A stretch of 64,000 bases of DNA. It comes from Sphingosinicella ginsenosidimutans (GTDB lineage Bacteria > Pseudomonadota > Alphaproteobacteria > Sphingomonadales > Sphingomonadaceae). This document shows positions 42,041 through 58,171 of the stretch, piece after piece. The notes under the pieces were generated by a model, which made no database searches, was not told the origin of the DNA, and saw nothing but the letters and a program-made list of their open reading frames with translations. Within the stretch, counting starts at the first letter, position 1. Every line of letters starts with the position of its first letter. The stretch lies in contig NZ_VOQQ01000001.1 of assembly GCF_007995055.1 (NCBI RefSeq), positions 2,897,001 through 2,961,000 on the forward strand, in the 5' to 3' direction. Position numbers and translations under genes: made by a program.

Positions 42041-42071
42041 AAAAGGGCGACGCCCCGACGGACGCCGCCCT
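42041..42071 (-). terminator. Convergent terminator (met operon / membrane protein gene)
   Basis: AGGGCG-A-CG (42044-42052) pairs with CG-C-CGCCCT (42063-42071). On the minus strand the stem runs into TTTTCG, so it best serves the minus-strand gene, but it can also end the met operon transcript. Confidence 0.7.
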
Positions 42072-42092
42072 CTCCTCGCAACCGGCGCGTTC

Positions 42093-43367
42093 TTACACGC
42101 GCTCGGGTTCGCCATGCAGTTCCGCGCCCACCGATTCGAGCAGGCCCGACGCCCGATCGGCCGGGAACGGATGCAAACCTTCCTCGTCGGCGCGGCCGAT
42201 CGCAAAGGACGCGGCGGTCCGGCCTTCGCGCCCATCCGGCAGCCGGTAACGCGCCTCTGCGGCAACGATCGGGAGCACAGAGTCCCCGAGCCCCGCCTTG
42301 GGGATCGCGATCTCGGCCTCGATCTTCGTTCCGTCGCCGGCGGGAATATCGAGCTCGGAAACCCGGGCGTCGGCCGGCGCAGTGATCAGCGAGCGCTCCA
42401 TGTCCGTCGCATCGCCGGCCATCATCCAGGTCGAGATGCGCACGTCGCGGGCCGGGACCGAGCCGGTATTGCCGACCGTGAGCTCGAACTGGACGATCGC
42501 ATCCTCGCGGCTCGTACCGGCGCGGATCGGGCGGAGCAGCAGCTCGATCCACGGACGGCCTTCGGTCGGCGCCGAGGTCGCGGCAAGCGCCTCGATATCG
42601 GCGGCGTCCGGCGCGGCGAGCGATACATTGGCCCGATCCGGAACGGCCTCGGCAGCGACCGGCCGGGGCGAAACGACCGGGACCGGCTCGGCCGCGATCA
42701 CCGGATCGGCGACAAAGGGCGCGGGATCAGCCGCGACATCGGCGGCCGGCGCCTCGTAATAAGGCTCGTCGTACGCCGCCTCGTCCACGCGCCGGCGCCG
42801 GAAGACGAAGAGCCCGAGGATGGCGAGCGCGGCGAGCGCGATCAGGCCGTACCAGAGCGGATTGATGCGCTGGGCGGACGTCTGCGTCGCGGGGGCCGCC
42901 GGTTCCTCGACCGGGAGCGGGGCCGGCTCGGCGGCGGGCGGCGGCGCAGCGACCGGCGCCTCTGCCGCTGGCGGTGGGGCTTCAACCGGCGCGGCGTCCG
43001 CGACCGGCGGCGGCGCGGCCCGAACCGGGGCGCGGGCCGGAGCCGCCGCGCGCGCCGGCGCGCTGCGGACTCGCGGGGCGGTCCTTGCGACGCGCGCGGG
43101 CGGCGACTCCGCCTCTGCCGGTGGCAGGGCGACCTGGAGCCGAGGGGTCACGGCCGGCCTGGGGGCCGGACTCGCCTGCACCGGCGCCGGCGTCACATTG
43201 ACGACCGGCGGCCCGGGCGGCGCGCTCGTGACCGGCGACGGCGGCGCCACCTCGACGGGCGGCGGTGCCGCAACGCTGCTTTGCGCGAATACTGGCGCGT
43301 TGAAACAAGCGACGGACGCGAACAGCGCGAGGGTCGCGGGGCGAAGCATGGTGCGTTTCTGTTTCAT
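42093..43367 (-). CDS. Single-span membrane protein with Pro/Ala-rich extracytoplasmic region
   Basis: 424 residues: signal sequence (LRPATLALFASVACFNAPVFAQ), about 140 residues rich in Ala and Pro, a membrane helix (LWYGLIALAALAILGLFVF, about 171-190) followed by RRRR, a second Ala/Pro/Asp-rich stretch, then a folded C-terminal domain (RPWIELLLRPIRAGTSREDAIVQFELTVGNTGSVPARDVRISTWMMA ... FAIGRADEEGLHPFPADRAS). The arginines place the C-terminal domain in the cytoplasm. I know of similar sphingomonad proteins but no function. Confidence 0.82.
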   Translation of the reverse strand: MKQKRTMLRPATLALFASVACFNAPVFAQSSVAAPPPVEVAPPSPVTSAPPGPPVVNVTPAPVQASPAPRPAVTPRLQVALPPAEAESPPARVARTAPRVRSAPARAAAPARAPVRAAPPPVADAAPVEAPPPAAEAPVAAPPPAAEPAPLPVEEPAAPATQTSAQRINPLWYGLIALAALAILGLFVFRRRRVDEAAYDEPYYEAPAADVAADPAPFVADPVIAAEPVPVVSPRPVAAEAVPDRANVSLAAPDAADIEALAATSAPTEGRPWIELLLRPIRAGTSREDAIVQFELTVGNTGSVPARDVRISTWMMAGDATDMERSLITAPADARVSELDIPAGDGTKIEAEIAIPKAGLGDSVLPIVAAEARYRLPDGREGRTAASFAIGRADEEGLHPFPADRASGLLESVGAELHGEPERV

Positions 43368-43477
43368 ATCGAGCCGACAACGAATTTCGCTGGCCGGAGG
43401 GCTCGCCTCGCCACGCGATCTGCGTTGGACAGTGCCACGCCAACGTCGAAGCGATCAGGTGGGCGATGACGACATGT

Positions 43478-43559
43478 GTGACGTTCGTCGCGCTAAACGA
43501 CGGAAAGAATTGGCTTTCATGCCGTTCGTCGCACTGTCGTGACATTGGTCGCGCCAAAC
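43478..43559 (+). repeat. Three phased 12-bp direct repeats in a divergent promoter region
   Basis: GACGTTCGTCGC (43480), GCCGTTCGTCGC (43521) and GACATTGGTCGC (43541) are spaced 41 and 20 bp, about four and two helical turns. The outer two are part of longer repeats, GTGACGTTCGTCGCGCTAAAC-like at 43478 and 43539. Likely a regulator-binding array (LytTR-type regulators use such phased repeats) for the divergent genes at 43367 and 43626. Confidence 0.5.
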
Positions 43560-43625
43560 ATGGAATCTGGGCCGCGCACTGCCTAGCCGCCGCGTTACCT
43601 GAATAGGACAGTAGCGGAGCAAGGC

Positions 43626-45503
43626 GTGACATCGATCCCCCCGAAGGCGCGCGCGGCCATGGAGCTCGCACGACGGGGAGAGATCGAGGAAGCGATCGAA
43701 GCGGGCGAAGCCGCGCTTTCCGATGCGCCGGGCGACGGTGGCCTCAGATGGTTCGTCGGCATGCTGCATGCACGCCGGCTCGACTTCGATCGGGCGGTGC
43801 CGCACCTCCAGCAGGCCACCTCGATGATGGATGACCATCCGCTGGCCAGGCTCGAGTTGATCCGTACGCTGATCGCCGCCGGGCGACTCGACGAGGCAGC
43901 CGCCACGATCACGGCAACCCAGGTCGGCGGCCCGGCGGCGCTCGAGCTGGTGCGCCTGGACGCCCTGCTGAGCGAACGCCGAGGCGACCATCGACGCGCG
44001 GCCACGCTGCTCCGCACGGTCGTGGCGCGCGACGGAAAGGATGTCGAAAGCTGGGGGCGGCTGGGCGCCTGCCTGCTTGCGCTTGGCGATATGGATGAAG
44101 CGAACGGTTCGTTTGACCGTGCGATCGCCTTGTCCGGCGGTCGGCACGACCTTGTCCTCAAGCGCGCCGAAGCCCAGGTCGCGGGCGGAGCCGGCGGCGC
44201 TGCGCTGGACGAGGCGCGCGCGCGCGCCAAGGCACGTCCGGCTGACCCGATGAGCCGGGTCATCGTCGCGCGCATAGAAGACCTGCTCGATCGGCCGGCC
44301 GAGGCGACGGCATCGCTGCGAAGCGCGCTGGCAATCGACCCGGGCTTCGCGCCCGCGCTGCTCGCGCTCGCCGATCTGCTGGAACGCGACAATTGCGTCG
44401 ACGAGTTCGAGACCGTGGTGGACCAGCTCGCCCAGCTCGATGAGCTGCCGCCGACTTTGCCGCTGCTCCGCGCCAGGCTGGCGCTGCGCAAGGGTGAGTT
44501 CGAAATCGCGCGCCGCCTGGCACGGGTCGCGCCGGCGTCGATCGATCCCGGGATGCGGGCGAAGCTCATCGGCGAAGCCTCCGACCGGCTCGGAGATGTG
44601 GAGGCCGCGTTCGCCGCGTTCACCGAGATGAACGGCTTCACGGCGCGCGAGACCGCGGGCACGGCAGCGATGGCGGCCGCCTACAGGGAGCGGATCGGGG
44701 CGCTTTCCGCCCGGATCACGCCCGAATGGTATACCACCTGGAGGAAACCTCGGCCCGCGCCGGTCTTCCTGTTCGGCTTTCCGCGCTCCGGCACGACCCT
44801 GCTCGACACCTTCCTCGCCGGCCATCCGCGCGCGGCGGTAATCGAGGAGAGGCCGGTGCTGCAGGCGGCCGCCGACGAACTCGGCGATCCGGCTCGCCTG
44901 CCGCTGCTGGACGAGGCGGAGATCGCGGCGCTGCGTCGGACCTATTACGACGCGCTCGACAGGGTCGCGCCGGAAGCCGCGGAGGCGGAGCTCGTGATCG
45001 ACAAATTGCCGCTCGGCATCGCCGACACCGCCCTCGCCCATCGCATCTTTCCCTCCGCACGTTTCATCTTCGTCCAGCGGCACCCGTGCGATGTCGTGCT
45101 GAGCGGCTACATGACGCGCTTCGATCCGCGCGGCGGCATGGCGAATTTCCTGACGCTCGAGGACCTGGCCGAACTGTACGACCTGACGATGGACCATTGG
45201 GCTCGTTGCCGCGAGGTCTTCCCGCTGGACGTCCATGTCGTGCGCTATGAGCGACTGGTCGCCGACCCTGAGAGCGAGTTGCGGCCGCTCGCGGCATTCC
45301 TCGGCATCGACTGGTCGCCTCACCTGCTCGATCACCGCGCGAGCGCGAAGGCGCGCGCTTTCATCGGCACGCCGAGCTATGCGCAGGTGAGCGAGCCGGT
45401 CTATTCTCGGGCGAAGGGCCGCTGGCTGCGCTATCGTCGGTTCATGGAGTCGGTTCTGCCGAAGCTCGCGCCGTGGGCGGAACGGATGGGCTATTCGATC
45501 TGA
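43626..45503 (+). CDS. TPR-sulfotransferase fusion protein
   Basis: 625 residues. The N-terminal ~360 residues are tetratricopeptide-type helical repeats (AMELARRGEIEEAIEAGEAALSDAPGD; LGACLLALGDMDEANGSFDRAIAL; AEATASLRSALAIDPGFAPAL). The C-terminal part is a sulfotransferase: 5'-PSB loop FGFPRSGTTLLDTFLAGHP and 3'-PB segment FVQRHPCDVVLSGYM for PAPS. A GTG at 43626 is the start, with GGAG and AAGG upstream. Acceptor unknown; no signal peptide, so likely cytoplasmic. The upstream phased repeats suggest specific regulation. Confidence 0.9.
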   Translation: MTSIPPKARAAMELARRGEIEEAIEAGEAALSDAPGDGGLRWFVGMLHARRLDFDRAVPHLQQATSMMDDHPLARLELIRTLIAAGRLDEAAATITATQVGGPAALELVRLDALLSERRGDHRRAATLLRTVVARDGKDVESWGRLGACLLALGDMDEANGSFDRAIALSGGRHDLVLKRAEAQVAGGAGGAALDEARARAKARPADPMSRVIVARIEDLLDRPAEATASLRSALAIDPGFAPALLALADLLERDNCVDEFETVVDQLAQLDELPPTLPLLRARLALRKGEFEIARRLARVAPASIDPGMRAKLIGEASDRLGDVEAAFAAFTEMNGFTARETAGTAAMAAAYRERIGALSARITPEWYTTWRKPRPAPVFLFGFPRSGTTLLDTFLAGHPRAAVIEERPVLQAAADELGDPARLPLLDEAEIAALRRTYYDALDRVAPEAAEAELVIDKLPLGIADTALAHRIFPSARFIFVQRHPCDVVLSGYMTRFDPRGGMANFLTLEDLAELYDLTMDHWARCREVFPLDVHVVRYERLVADPESELRPLAAFLGIDWSPHLLDHRASAKARAFIGTPSYAQVSEPVYSRAKGRWLRYRRFMESVLPKLAPWAERMGYSI

Positions 45504-45546
45504 CAGTCGCGCCGGGGCGCGCGAACGGGGCTTTCGGCGCGCGCCA

Positions 45547-45562
45547 TCACCAATTGTGGTGA
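45547..45562. promoter_or_regulatory. Palindrome upstream of the histidine kinase gene
   Basis: TCACCA-ATTG-TGGTGA, 6-bp perfect arms, 15 bp before the ATG; an overlapping CCAATT...AATTGG pair extends to 45574. A possible operator; no cognate regulator is evident. Confidence 0.4.
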
Positions 45563-45577
45563 CTGCCAAATTGGGCC

Positions 45578-46816
45578 ATGACGTCGTCCGATTGGGATTC
45601 GATGGACGGCGATCAGAAACTTGAGCGCGCGCGGGCGCTTGCGGATGTGACGGGAGAGCTGGAGCGCTACGTTCAGCTGTCCCACGAGCAGGCGGGGACG
45701 ATCGCCCATTACAAGAAGATGTACGACCGCGCCTCGTCGCTGGCGCGGATCGGCGTGTGGGAATGCGACCTTGCCAACGAACAGCTCACGTGGACCGACG
45801 GCGTCTATGACCTGTTCGAGCTGCCGCGCGGAGTACCGGTCGTGCGGCCCGACATCGTTGCAATGTACGACGAGGAATCGCGCGGGGAGATGGAGCGGCG
45901 GCGTGCCGAGGCGATCCGCGACGGGACCAGCTTCGCCATCGACGTCCGGATCAAGACCGCCCGCGGCAACCTGCGCTGGCTGCGGCTCACGGCCGACATC
46001 GAGAAGGACGAGACCGGCGCGCCGGTGCGCATCTTCGGGTCGAAGCAGGACATCACGGAGCAGAAGGCGGCGCAGGAGAAGGTGGAAATGCTCCGGGCGG
46101 AGCTCATTCACCTGTCGCGGCGGAGCGCGATGAGCGCGATGGCGACGACCCTCGCCCATGAACTCAACCAGCCGCTTACCGCGATCGGCAATTATGTTGC
46201 CGGAACACGCCGTGCGATGATCGACGGAAACCTGGCGCCCGAGGAGCTGGAACGCAGTCTCTCCGCCATCGAGGAATGCGCGTTCGGGGCCGGCGATATC
46301 ATCCGCTCGCTTCGCCAGATGACCAGCGAGAATCCGACAGAGCGGCGCGTGATCGACCCCAATGTCGTGATCCGCGAGGCGGCCACGCTGGCCACCGTCG
46401 GCGCCGGCGGCGTCTCGCGGCTGCGCTACGATCTGGGCGCCGATCTGCTCATCTGGGCGGATCCGATCCAGATCCAGCAGCTTGTCATCAATCTCATCCG
46501 CAATGCGCTCGATGCGACCGCGGCGACCCCGGAGCCGAGCATCCTTGTCGCGACCGGGCGCGAGAACGGGATGATCTGGCTGCGGATCGACGACAATGGC
46601 GCCGGCATCGCCCCCGAGCTCAGCGAGACCCTGTTCGACCCGTTCGTCACTTCCAGGCCCGGCGGCATGGGCGTCGGCCTGTCCGTCAGCCGCACCATCG
46701 TCGAGGCGCATGGCGGCCGGATCTGCGCCCGCAACCGGCCTGAGGGCGGTGCCAGCCTTCACGTCTCGCTGCCGGCGGCGGACGAAAGCTGGGCCGATCT
46801 GCCGTCCACCGCTTGA
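45578..46816 (+). CDS. Orphan soluble PAS histidine kinase (FixL-like)
   Basis: 412 residues without membrane segments: N-terminal coiled region, PAS domain (about 55-165, WECDLANEQLTWTDGVYDLFELP ... RIFGSKQDITEQKAAQEK), dimerisation/phosphoacceptor domain with LAHELNQPLTAIGNYVAG (phospho-His in HELNQPL), and HATPase domain with NLIRNALDAT, DDNGAGI and GGMGVGLSVSRTIVEAHGG. The HELNQPL box is typical of FixL/DctB-type kinases. No response-regulator gene is adjacent. A second ATG at 45602 is an alternative start. Confidence 0.92.
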   Translation: MTSSDWDSMDGDQKLERARALADVTGELERYVQLSHEQAGTIAHYKKMYDRASSLARIGVWECDLANEQLTWTDGVYDLFELPRGVPVVRPDIVAMYDEESRGEMERRRAEAIRDGTSFAIDVRIKTARGNLRWLRLTADIEKDETGAPVRIFGSKQDITEQKAAQEKVEMLRAELIHLSRRSAMSAMATTLAHELNQPLTAIGNYVAGTRRAMIDGNLAPEELERSLSAIEECAFGAGDIIRSLRQMTSENPTERRVIDPNVVIREAATLATVGAGGVSRLRYDLGADLLIWADPIQIQQLVINLIRNALDATAATPEPSILVATGRENGMIWLRIDDNGAGIAPELSETLFDPFVTSRPGGMGVGLSVSRTIVEAHGGRICARNRPEGGASLHVSLPAADESWADLPSTA

Positions 46817-46991
46817 CCCGCCCCGGCCCTCACCCTATATCCCGCTCTCCGCCACAGCCTTTCGGAACAGGACGCGACGTCGCGCATCGCGTTCAACGCA
46901 TTGATCGGCTGGGGTTTTCATGACGCTGAAGCTGCGGTTTCCAGGACGTGGAGACTCGCGGCTTTTTGCGTTTGAGCGCTCCCGATTTTGA

Positions 46992-47008
46992 GCCCGGCAA
47001 GGCCGGGC
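46992..47008 (+). promoter_or_regulatory. Hairpin in the rpoB leader
   Basis: GCCCGGC-AAG-GCCGGGC, 27 nt before the rpoB start. A second small repeat GAGA-AAAA-TCTC follows immediately before the ATG. The 219-nt gap after the kinase gene must contain the rpoBC promoter; no other gene is seen. Confidence 0.45.
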
Positions 47009-47035
47009 AGGCACCAGAAGGCGAGAAAAATCTCC

Positions 47036-51193
<4,158 letters not shown>

Positions 51194-51200
51194 CCACTCC

Positions 51201-51297
51201 CCCTCTCCCCTCCAGGGGAGAGGGCCGAGGAGAGGGGAAGACGCCCCCTCTCCTTCGCCGCCTTCGGCGGCTCTTCCTCTCCCCCGAACGGGAGAGG
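51201..51297. repeat. Palindromic repeat cluster between rpoB and rpoC
   Basis: Three hairpins in 97 bp: CCCTCTCCCCT-CC-AGGGGAGAGGG (51201-51224), GCCGCC-TTC-GGCGGC (51257-51271) and CCTCTCCC...GGGAGAGG (51276-51297). The CCCTCTCC-type palindrome recalls the dispersed intergenic repeats of many high-GC proteobacteria. It could process or stabilise the rpoB-rpoC mRNA. Confidence 0.7.
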
Positions 51298-51314
51298 GTT
51301 TGAGGGAAGAAGAC

Positions 51315-55604
<4,290 letters not shown>

Positions 55605-55616
55605 GGCTCGACACGA

Positions 55617-55660
55617 ACGAAGCGCCTCGCTGCACCCGGCGGCGGGGCGCTTTCGTTTTT
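55617..55660 (+). terminator. Intrinsic terminator after rpoC
   Basis: CGAAGCGCC (55618-55626) pairs with GGCGCTTTCG (55646-55655, one bulge), followed by TTTTT (55656-55660). Confidence 0.85.
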
Positions 55661-55670
55661 CGGCCTGGCC

Positions 55671-55793
55671 ATGAAAAAAGCGCTCGTCCTCTTCATGCTG
55701 TTCGCGCTGATCGCGCCGATGCTGTGGGGCATCTGGAGCGTCCGGCGGCTGCCGCGCAACAATGTGCCGCCCAGCAGGGAGGACGAGGATTGA
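55671..55793 (+). CDS. Predicted 40-residue single-span membrane protein
   Basis: Starts MKKALVLFMLFALIAPMLWG, one membrane helix (about residues 3-23), followed by a short positively charged then acidic tail (SVRRLPRNNVPPSREDED). It begins 10 nt after the rpoC terminator and has no clear ribosome-binding site; its stop overlaps a TTG that could start the glycosyltransferase. Plausible small protein, not proven. Confidence 0.45.
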   Translation: MKKALVLFMLFALIAPMLWGIWSVRRLPRNNVPPSREDED

Positions 55794-55882
55794 GCGCGCC
55801 GCTGCTTCCTCCCGCGAACCGGGACTCGCTCGCCTCGATCGGCGCGCGATCGTCGCTTTTGCGTTCCGGCGGGGAATTCCAT

Positions 55883-57073
55883 ATGCCCGCGGAGATGGAC
55901 GTGACCGACCTTCGCGTCGCCATTTTCAGCGGCAATTACAATTATGTCCGCGACGGGGCGAACCAGGCTCTGAACCGCCTCGCCGGTTACCTGCTGGAGC
56001 GCGGGGCAAAGGTGCGCGTCTATTCGCCGACCGTGGAGAAGCCCGCCTTCGAGCCGACGGGCGATCTGATCCACATCCCGTGGTTCCCGATCCCGAGACG
56101 GCCCGAATATAAGGTCGGCTTCATGATCCCGCCGCGCGTGAAGCGCGATCTGCGGGCGTTCGCTCCGAATGTCATCCATGTGTCCAGCCCGGAAATCCTG
56201 GGCCATCGCGCGGTGACGCTCGCGCACAAATGGGATCTGCCGGTCGTCGCCTCGGTCCATACGAGGTTCGAGACCTATCCGCGCTATTACGGGCTGGCCT
56301 TTCTGGAGCCGGCGGTCCTCGCCGTGCTCCGGCGCTTCTACCGGCGCTGCGACGCGATCTTCGCGCCTTCGGAATCGATGGCGCAGCTGCTGCGCGACCA
56401 GCGCATGAATTACGATGTCGGCATCTGGACACGGGGCATCGACCGCGAGATCTTCAATCCCGGCCGGCGCGACATGGCCTGGCGACGCAGCCTCGGCATC
56501 GCCGACGACGAGCCGGTGATCGGCTTCGTCGGCCGGCTGGTGATGGAAAAGGGCCTCGACGTCTTCTCGGAGGCGATTGACCGGCTCGCGCGCCGCAAGG
56601 TCAGGCACAAAGTGCTCGTCGTCGGCAAGGGGCCGGCGCGCGAATGGTTCGAACAGAGGCTGCCCGACGCGGTCTTCGCGGGTTTCCAGGGCGGCCAGGA
56701 TCTTGGCCGGGCCGTCGCGTCTATGGATATGCTGTTCAACCCGTCGGTCACCGAGACCTTCGGCAACGTGACGCTGGAGGCGATGGCCGCCGGGCTTCCC
56801 GTCGTCGCCGCAAGCGCGACCGGCAGCCGCAGCCTCGTCGCCGACAATGTCACCGGCCGACTGATCCGGCCCGGGGCGATCGATGCCTTCGCCGACGCGC
56901 TCGCCGCCTATTGCGCGGATCCCGCCGCGCGCCGCGCCGCCGGCGATGCCGGCGAGGCGGCCAGCCGTCGCTACGGCTGGGACGAGGTCAATCAGGAACT
57001 CGTCGACGCCTATATCCGCGTCATCCGCCAGCACCATCATGGCGGTCGACAGCAGGCGAGCCCGATTCCCTAG
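55883..57073 (+). CDS. GT4-family glycosyltransferase
   Basis: 396 residues from ATG 55883. GT-B fold retaining glycosyltransferase: LRVAIFSGNYNYVRDGANQALNRLAGYLLERGAKVRVYSP, donor-site start VIGFVGRLVMEKGLDVFSEAI, and the E-x7-E motif in NPSVTETFGNVTLEAMAAGLPVVAA. It resembles mannosyl- or glucosyltransferases acting on lipids; the acceptor is unknown. A TTG at 55790 with a good GGGAGG site would add 31 residues overlapping the small upstream gene; the family N-terminus favours 55883. Confidence 0.9.
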   Translation: MPAEMDVTDLRVAIFSGNYNYVRDGANQALNRLAGYLLERGAKVRVYSPTVEKPAFEPTGDLIHIPWFPIPRRPEYKVGFMIPPRVKRDLRAFAPNVIHVSSPEILGHRAVTLAHKWDLPVVASVHTRFETYPRYYGLAFLEPAVLAVLRRFYRRCDAIFAPSESMAQLLRDQRMNYDVGIWTRGIDREIFNPGRRDMAWRRSLGIADDEPVIGFVGRLVMEKGLDVFSEAIDRLARRKVRHKVLVVGKGPAREWFEQRLPDAVFAGFQGGQDLGRAVASMDMLFNPSVTETFGNVTLEAMAAGLPVVAASATGSRSLVADNVTGRLIRPGAIDAFADALAAYCADPAARRAAGDAGEAASRRYGWDEVNQELVDAYIRVIRQHHHGGRQQASPIP

Positions 57074-57094
57074 GGGCGGCCCTTCCCGACCGGG

Positions 57095-57427
57095 TCAGGC
57101 CGCCGATCGAGCATCGTCCCGCCACGCAAAGGCGAGCGGGGCTTCGCGGAAGGCGAAGCGATCGAGATGGCGCTCGACGGCGCCTTTCAGCGCATCGAGC
57201 TGGCCAGGCGCCGAGGCCTCGATCCGGCAATCGAGCCTGTCCGGCTTCGCGGCCATCGTAAACACGGCATCGCCTGGCCAGTCGGCTCCCCGCGCGTCGC
57301 GGGGAAAGACGACCCTTCCCCGCTCCGTATCGAAAGCGACGTCGAGATTGTGCGCCCAATGCTTGCAGAGCTGCTGGAGATAGCGGCTCGCATAAGCGGT
57401 GGGGACGCTGGCGTGACTCGCGATCAC
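57095..57427 (-). CDS. DUF2218 family protein
   Basis: 110 residues: ASHASVPTAYASRYLQQLCKHWAHNLDVAFDTERGRVVFP ... LDCRIEASAPGQLDALKGAVERHLDRFAFREAPLAFAW, typical of DUF2218. Many members accompany iron-siderophore transport or PadR genes; function unknown. The GTG start at 57427 overlaps the padR stop by 4 nt (GTGA), so its expression follows PadR autoregulation. Confidence 0.9.
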   Translation of the reverse strand: MIASHASVPTAYASRYLQQLCKHWAHNLDVAFDTERGRVVFPRDARGADWPGDAVFTMAAKPDRLDCRIEASAPGQLDALKGAVERHLDRFAFREAPLAFAWRDDARSAA

Positions 57428-58092
57428 GCGCTGTCGCCTTCCTTCTCGTCGCCCTTCACCCGCTCGATCTTCTGCGCCGCCTCATCGAGGATCGCCGCGA
57501 TATCGTGCAGCGTCTTCTCGCCGACGCCGTCGCGCGTGACCCGATGCCAGACCGCGGACAGGAGATTGCCCACCGCGCGCTGGATCGGCGCGCCGCCAGC
57601 GCGGCGGCGGTCGCTGCCAAGGCCCTCGAGCCGGGCGAACAGCCCGTCGACCTGATCGCCATTCTCGGCGAGATGGGCGCGGCCCTCTTCGGTCGCGGCA
57701 AACGCCTTGCGCGGCCCGCCCTCGCCCGCTTCCTCGATCAGGCCCATGTCCTGGAGCATGGTGAGCGTCGGATAGACGACCCCCGGGCTCGGCGCGTAAA
57801 CGCCGTGAGTCAGCTCCTCGACGGCGCGGATCAGATCGTAGCCGTGGCGCGGCTCGTCCGCGATCAGCTTGAGAAGGACGAGGCGAAGCTCGCCGGCGTC
57901 GAACATGCGACCGCGCCGGCCATGGCGCGGTCCGCCGCCCCAGCCGCCCCAATCACCCCAGTCGCCGCCAGGGCCGTGCCGGCCGCCCCATCCGTGGCGG
58001 CCGCGGCCCATGCCCATCGCGAAGATCGCCTCGGGGAACTCGAAACCGCGCGGCCCGCAGCCGCCACCATACATCCTGAATCGCATGCCCAT
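57424..58092 (-). CDS. PadR-family transcriptional regulator
   Basis: 222 residues. An unusual N-terminal ~60 residues rich in Gly, Trp, His, Arg and Met (MGRGRHGWGGRHGPGGDWGDWGGWGGG) precede the winged helix (LRLVLLKLIADEPRHGYDLIRAVEELTHGVYAPSPGVVYPTLTMLQDMGLIEE). Such His/Gly-rich leaders could bind metal, as in YqjI-like PadR proteins. AGGAGG lies 5 nt upstream of ATG 58092. The twin palindromes at 58118-58161 are the probable operator. Coupled to the DUF2218 gene. Confidence 0.92.
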   Translation of the reverse strand: MGMRFRMYGGGCGPRGFEFPEAIFAMGMGRGRHGWGGRHGPGGDWGDWGGWGGGPRHGRRGRMFDAGELRLVLLKLIADEPRHGYDLIRAVEELTHGVYAPSPGVVYPTLTMLQDMGLIEEAGEGGPRKAFAATEEGRAHLAENGDQVDGLFARLEGLGSDRRRAGGAPIQRAVGNLLSAVWHRVTRDGVGEKTLHDIAAILDEAAQKIERVKGDEKEGDSA

Positions 58093-58117
58093 CTGGGCCT
58101 CCTATCGCTGAGATAGG

Positions 58118-58161
58118 CTGAGATATATCTTTCGATATGGAAGAGTCAAGATATATCTCAG
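58118..58161 (-). promoter_or_regulatory. PadR operator candidate: twin AGATATATCT palindromes
   Basis: CTGAGATATATCTT (58118-58131) and its exact complement AAGATATATCTCAG (58148-58161). Each contains the 10-bp palindrome AGATATATCT; their centres are 28 bp apart. A further stem CCTATC...GATAGG (58101-58117) lies between operator and ribosome-binding site. The AT-rich dyads stand out in a high-GC genome and sit right in the padR promoter. Confidence 0.75.
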
Positions 58162-58171
58162 ATAGTCGCCC

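Noticed and set aside
46864..46893. GGAAC...CGTT upstream of rpoB as an EcfG promoter
   Set aside because: The spacer is 21 nt, outside the 16-17 nt range.
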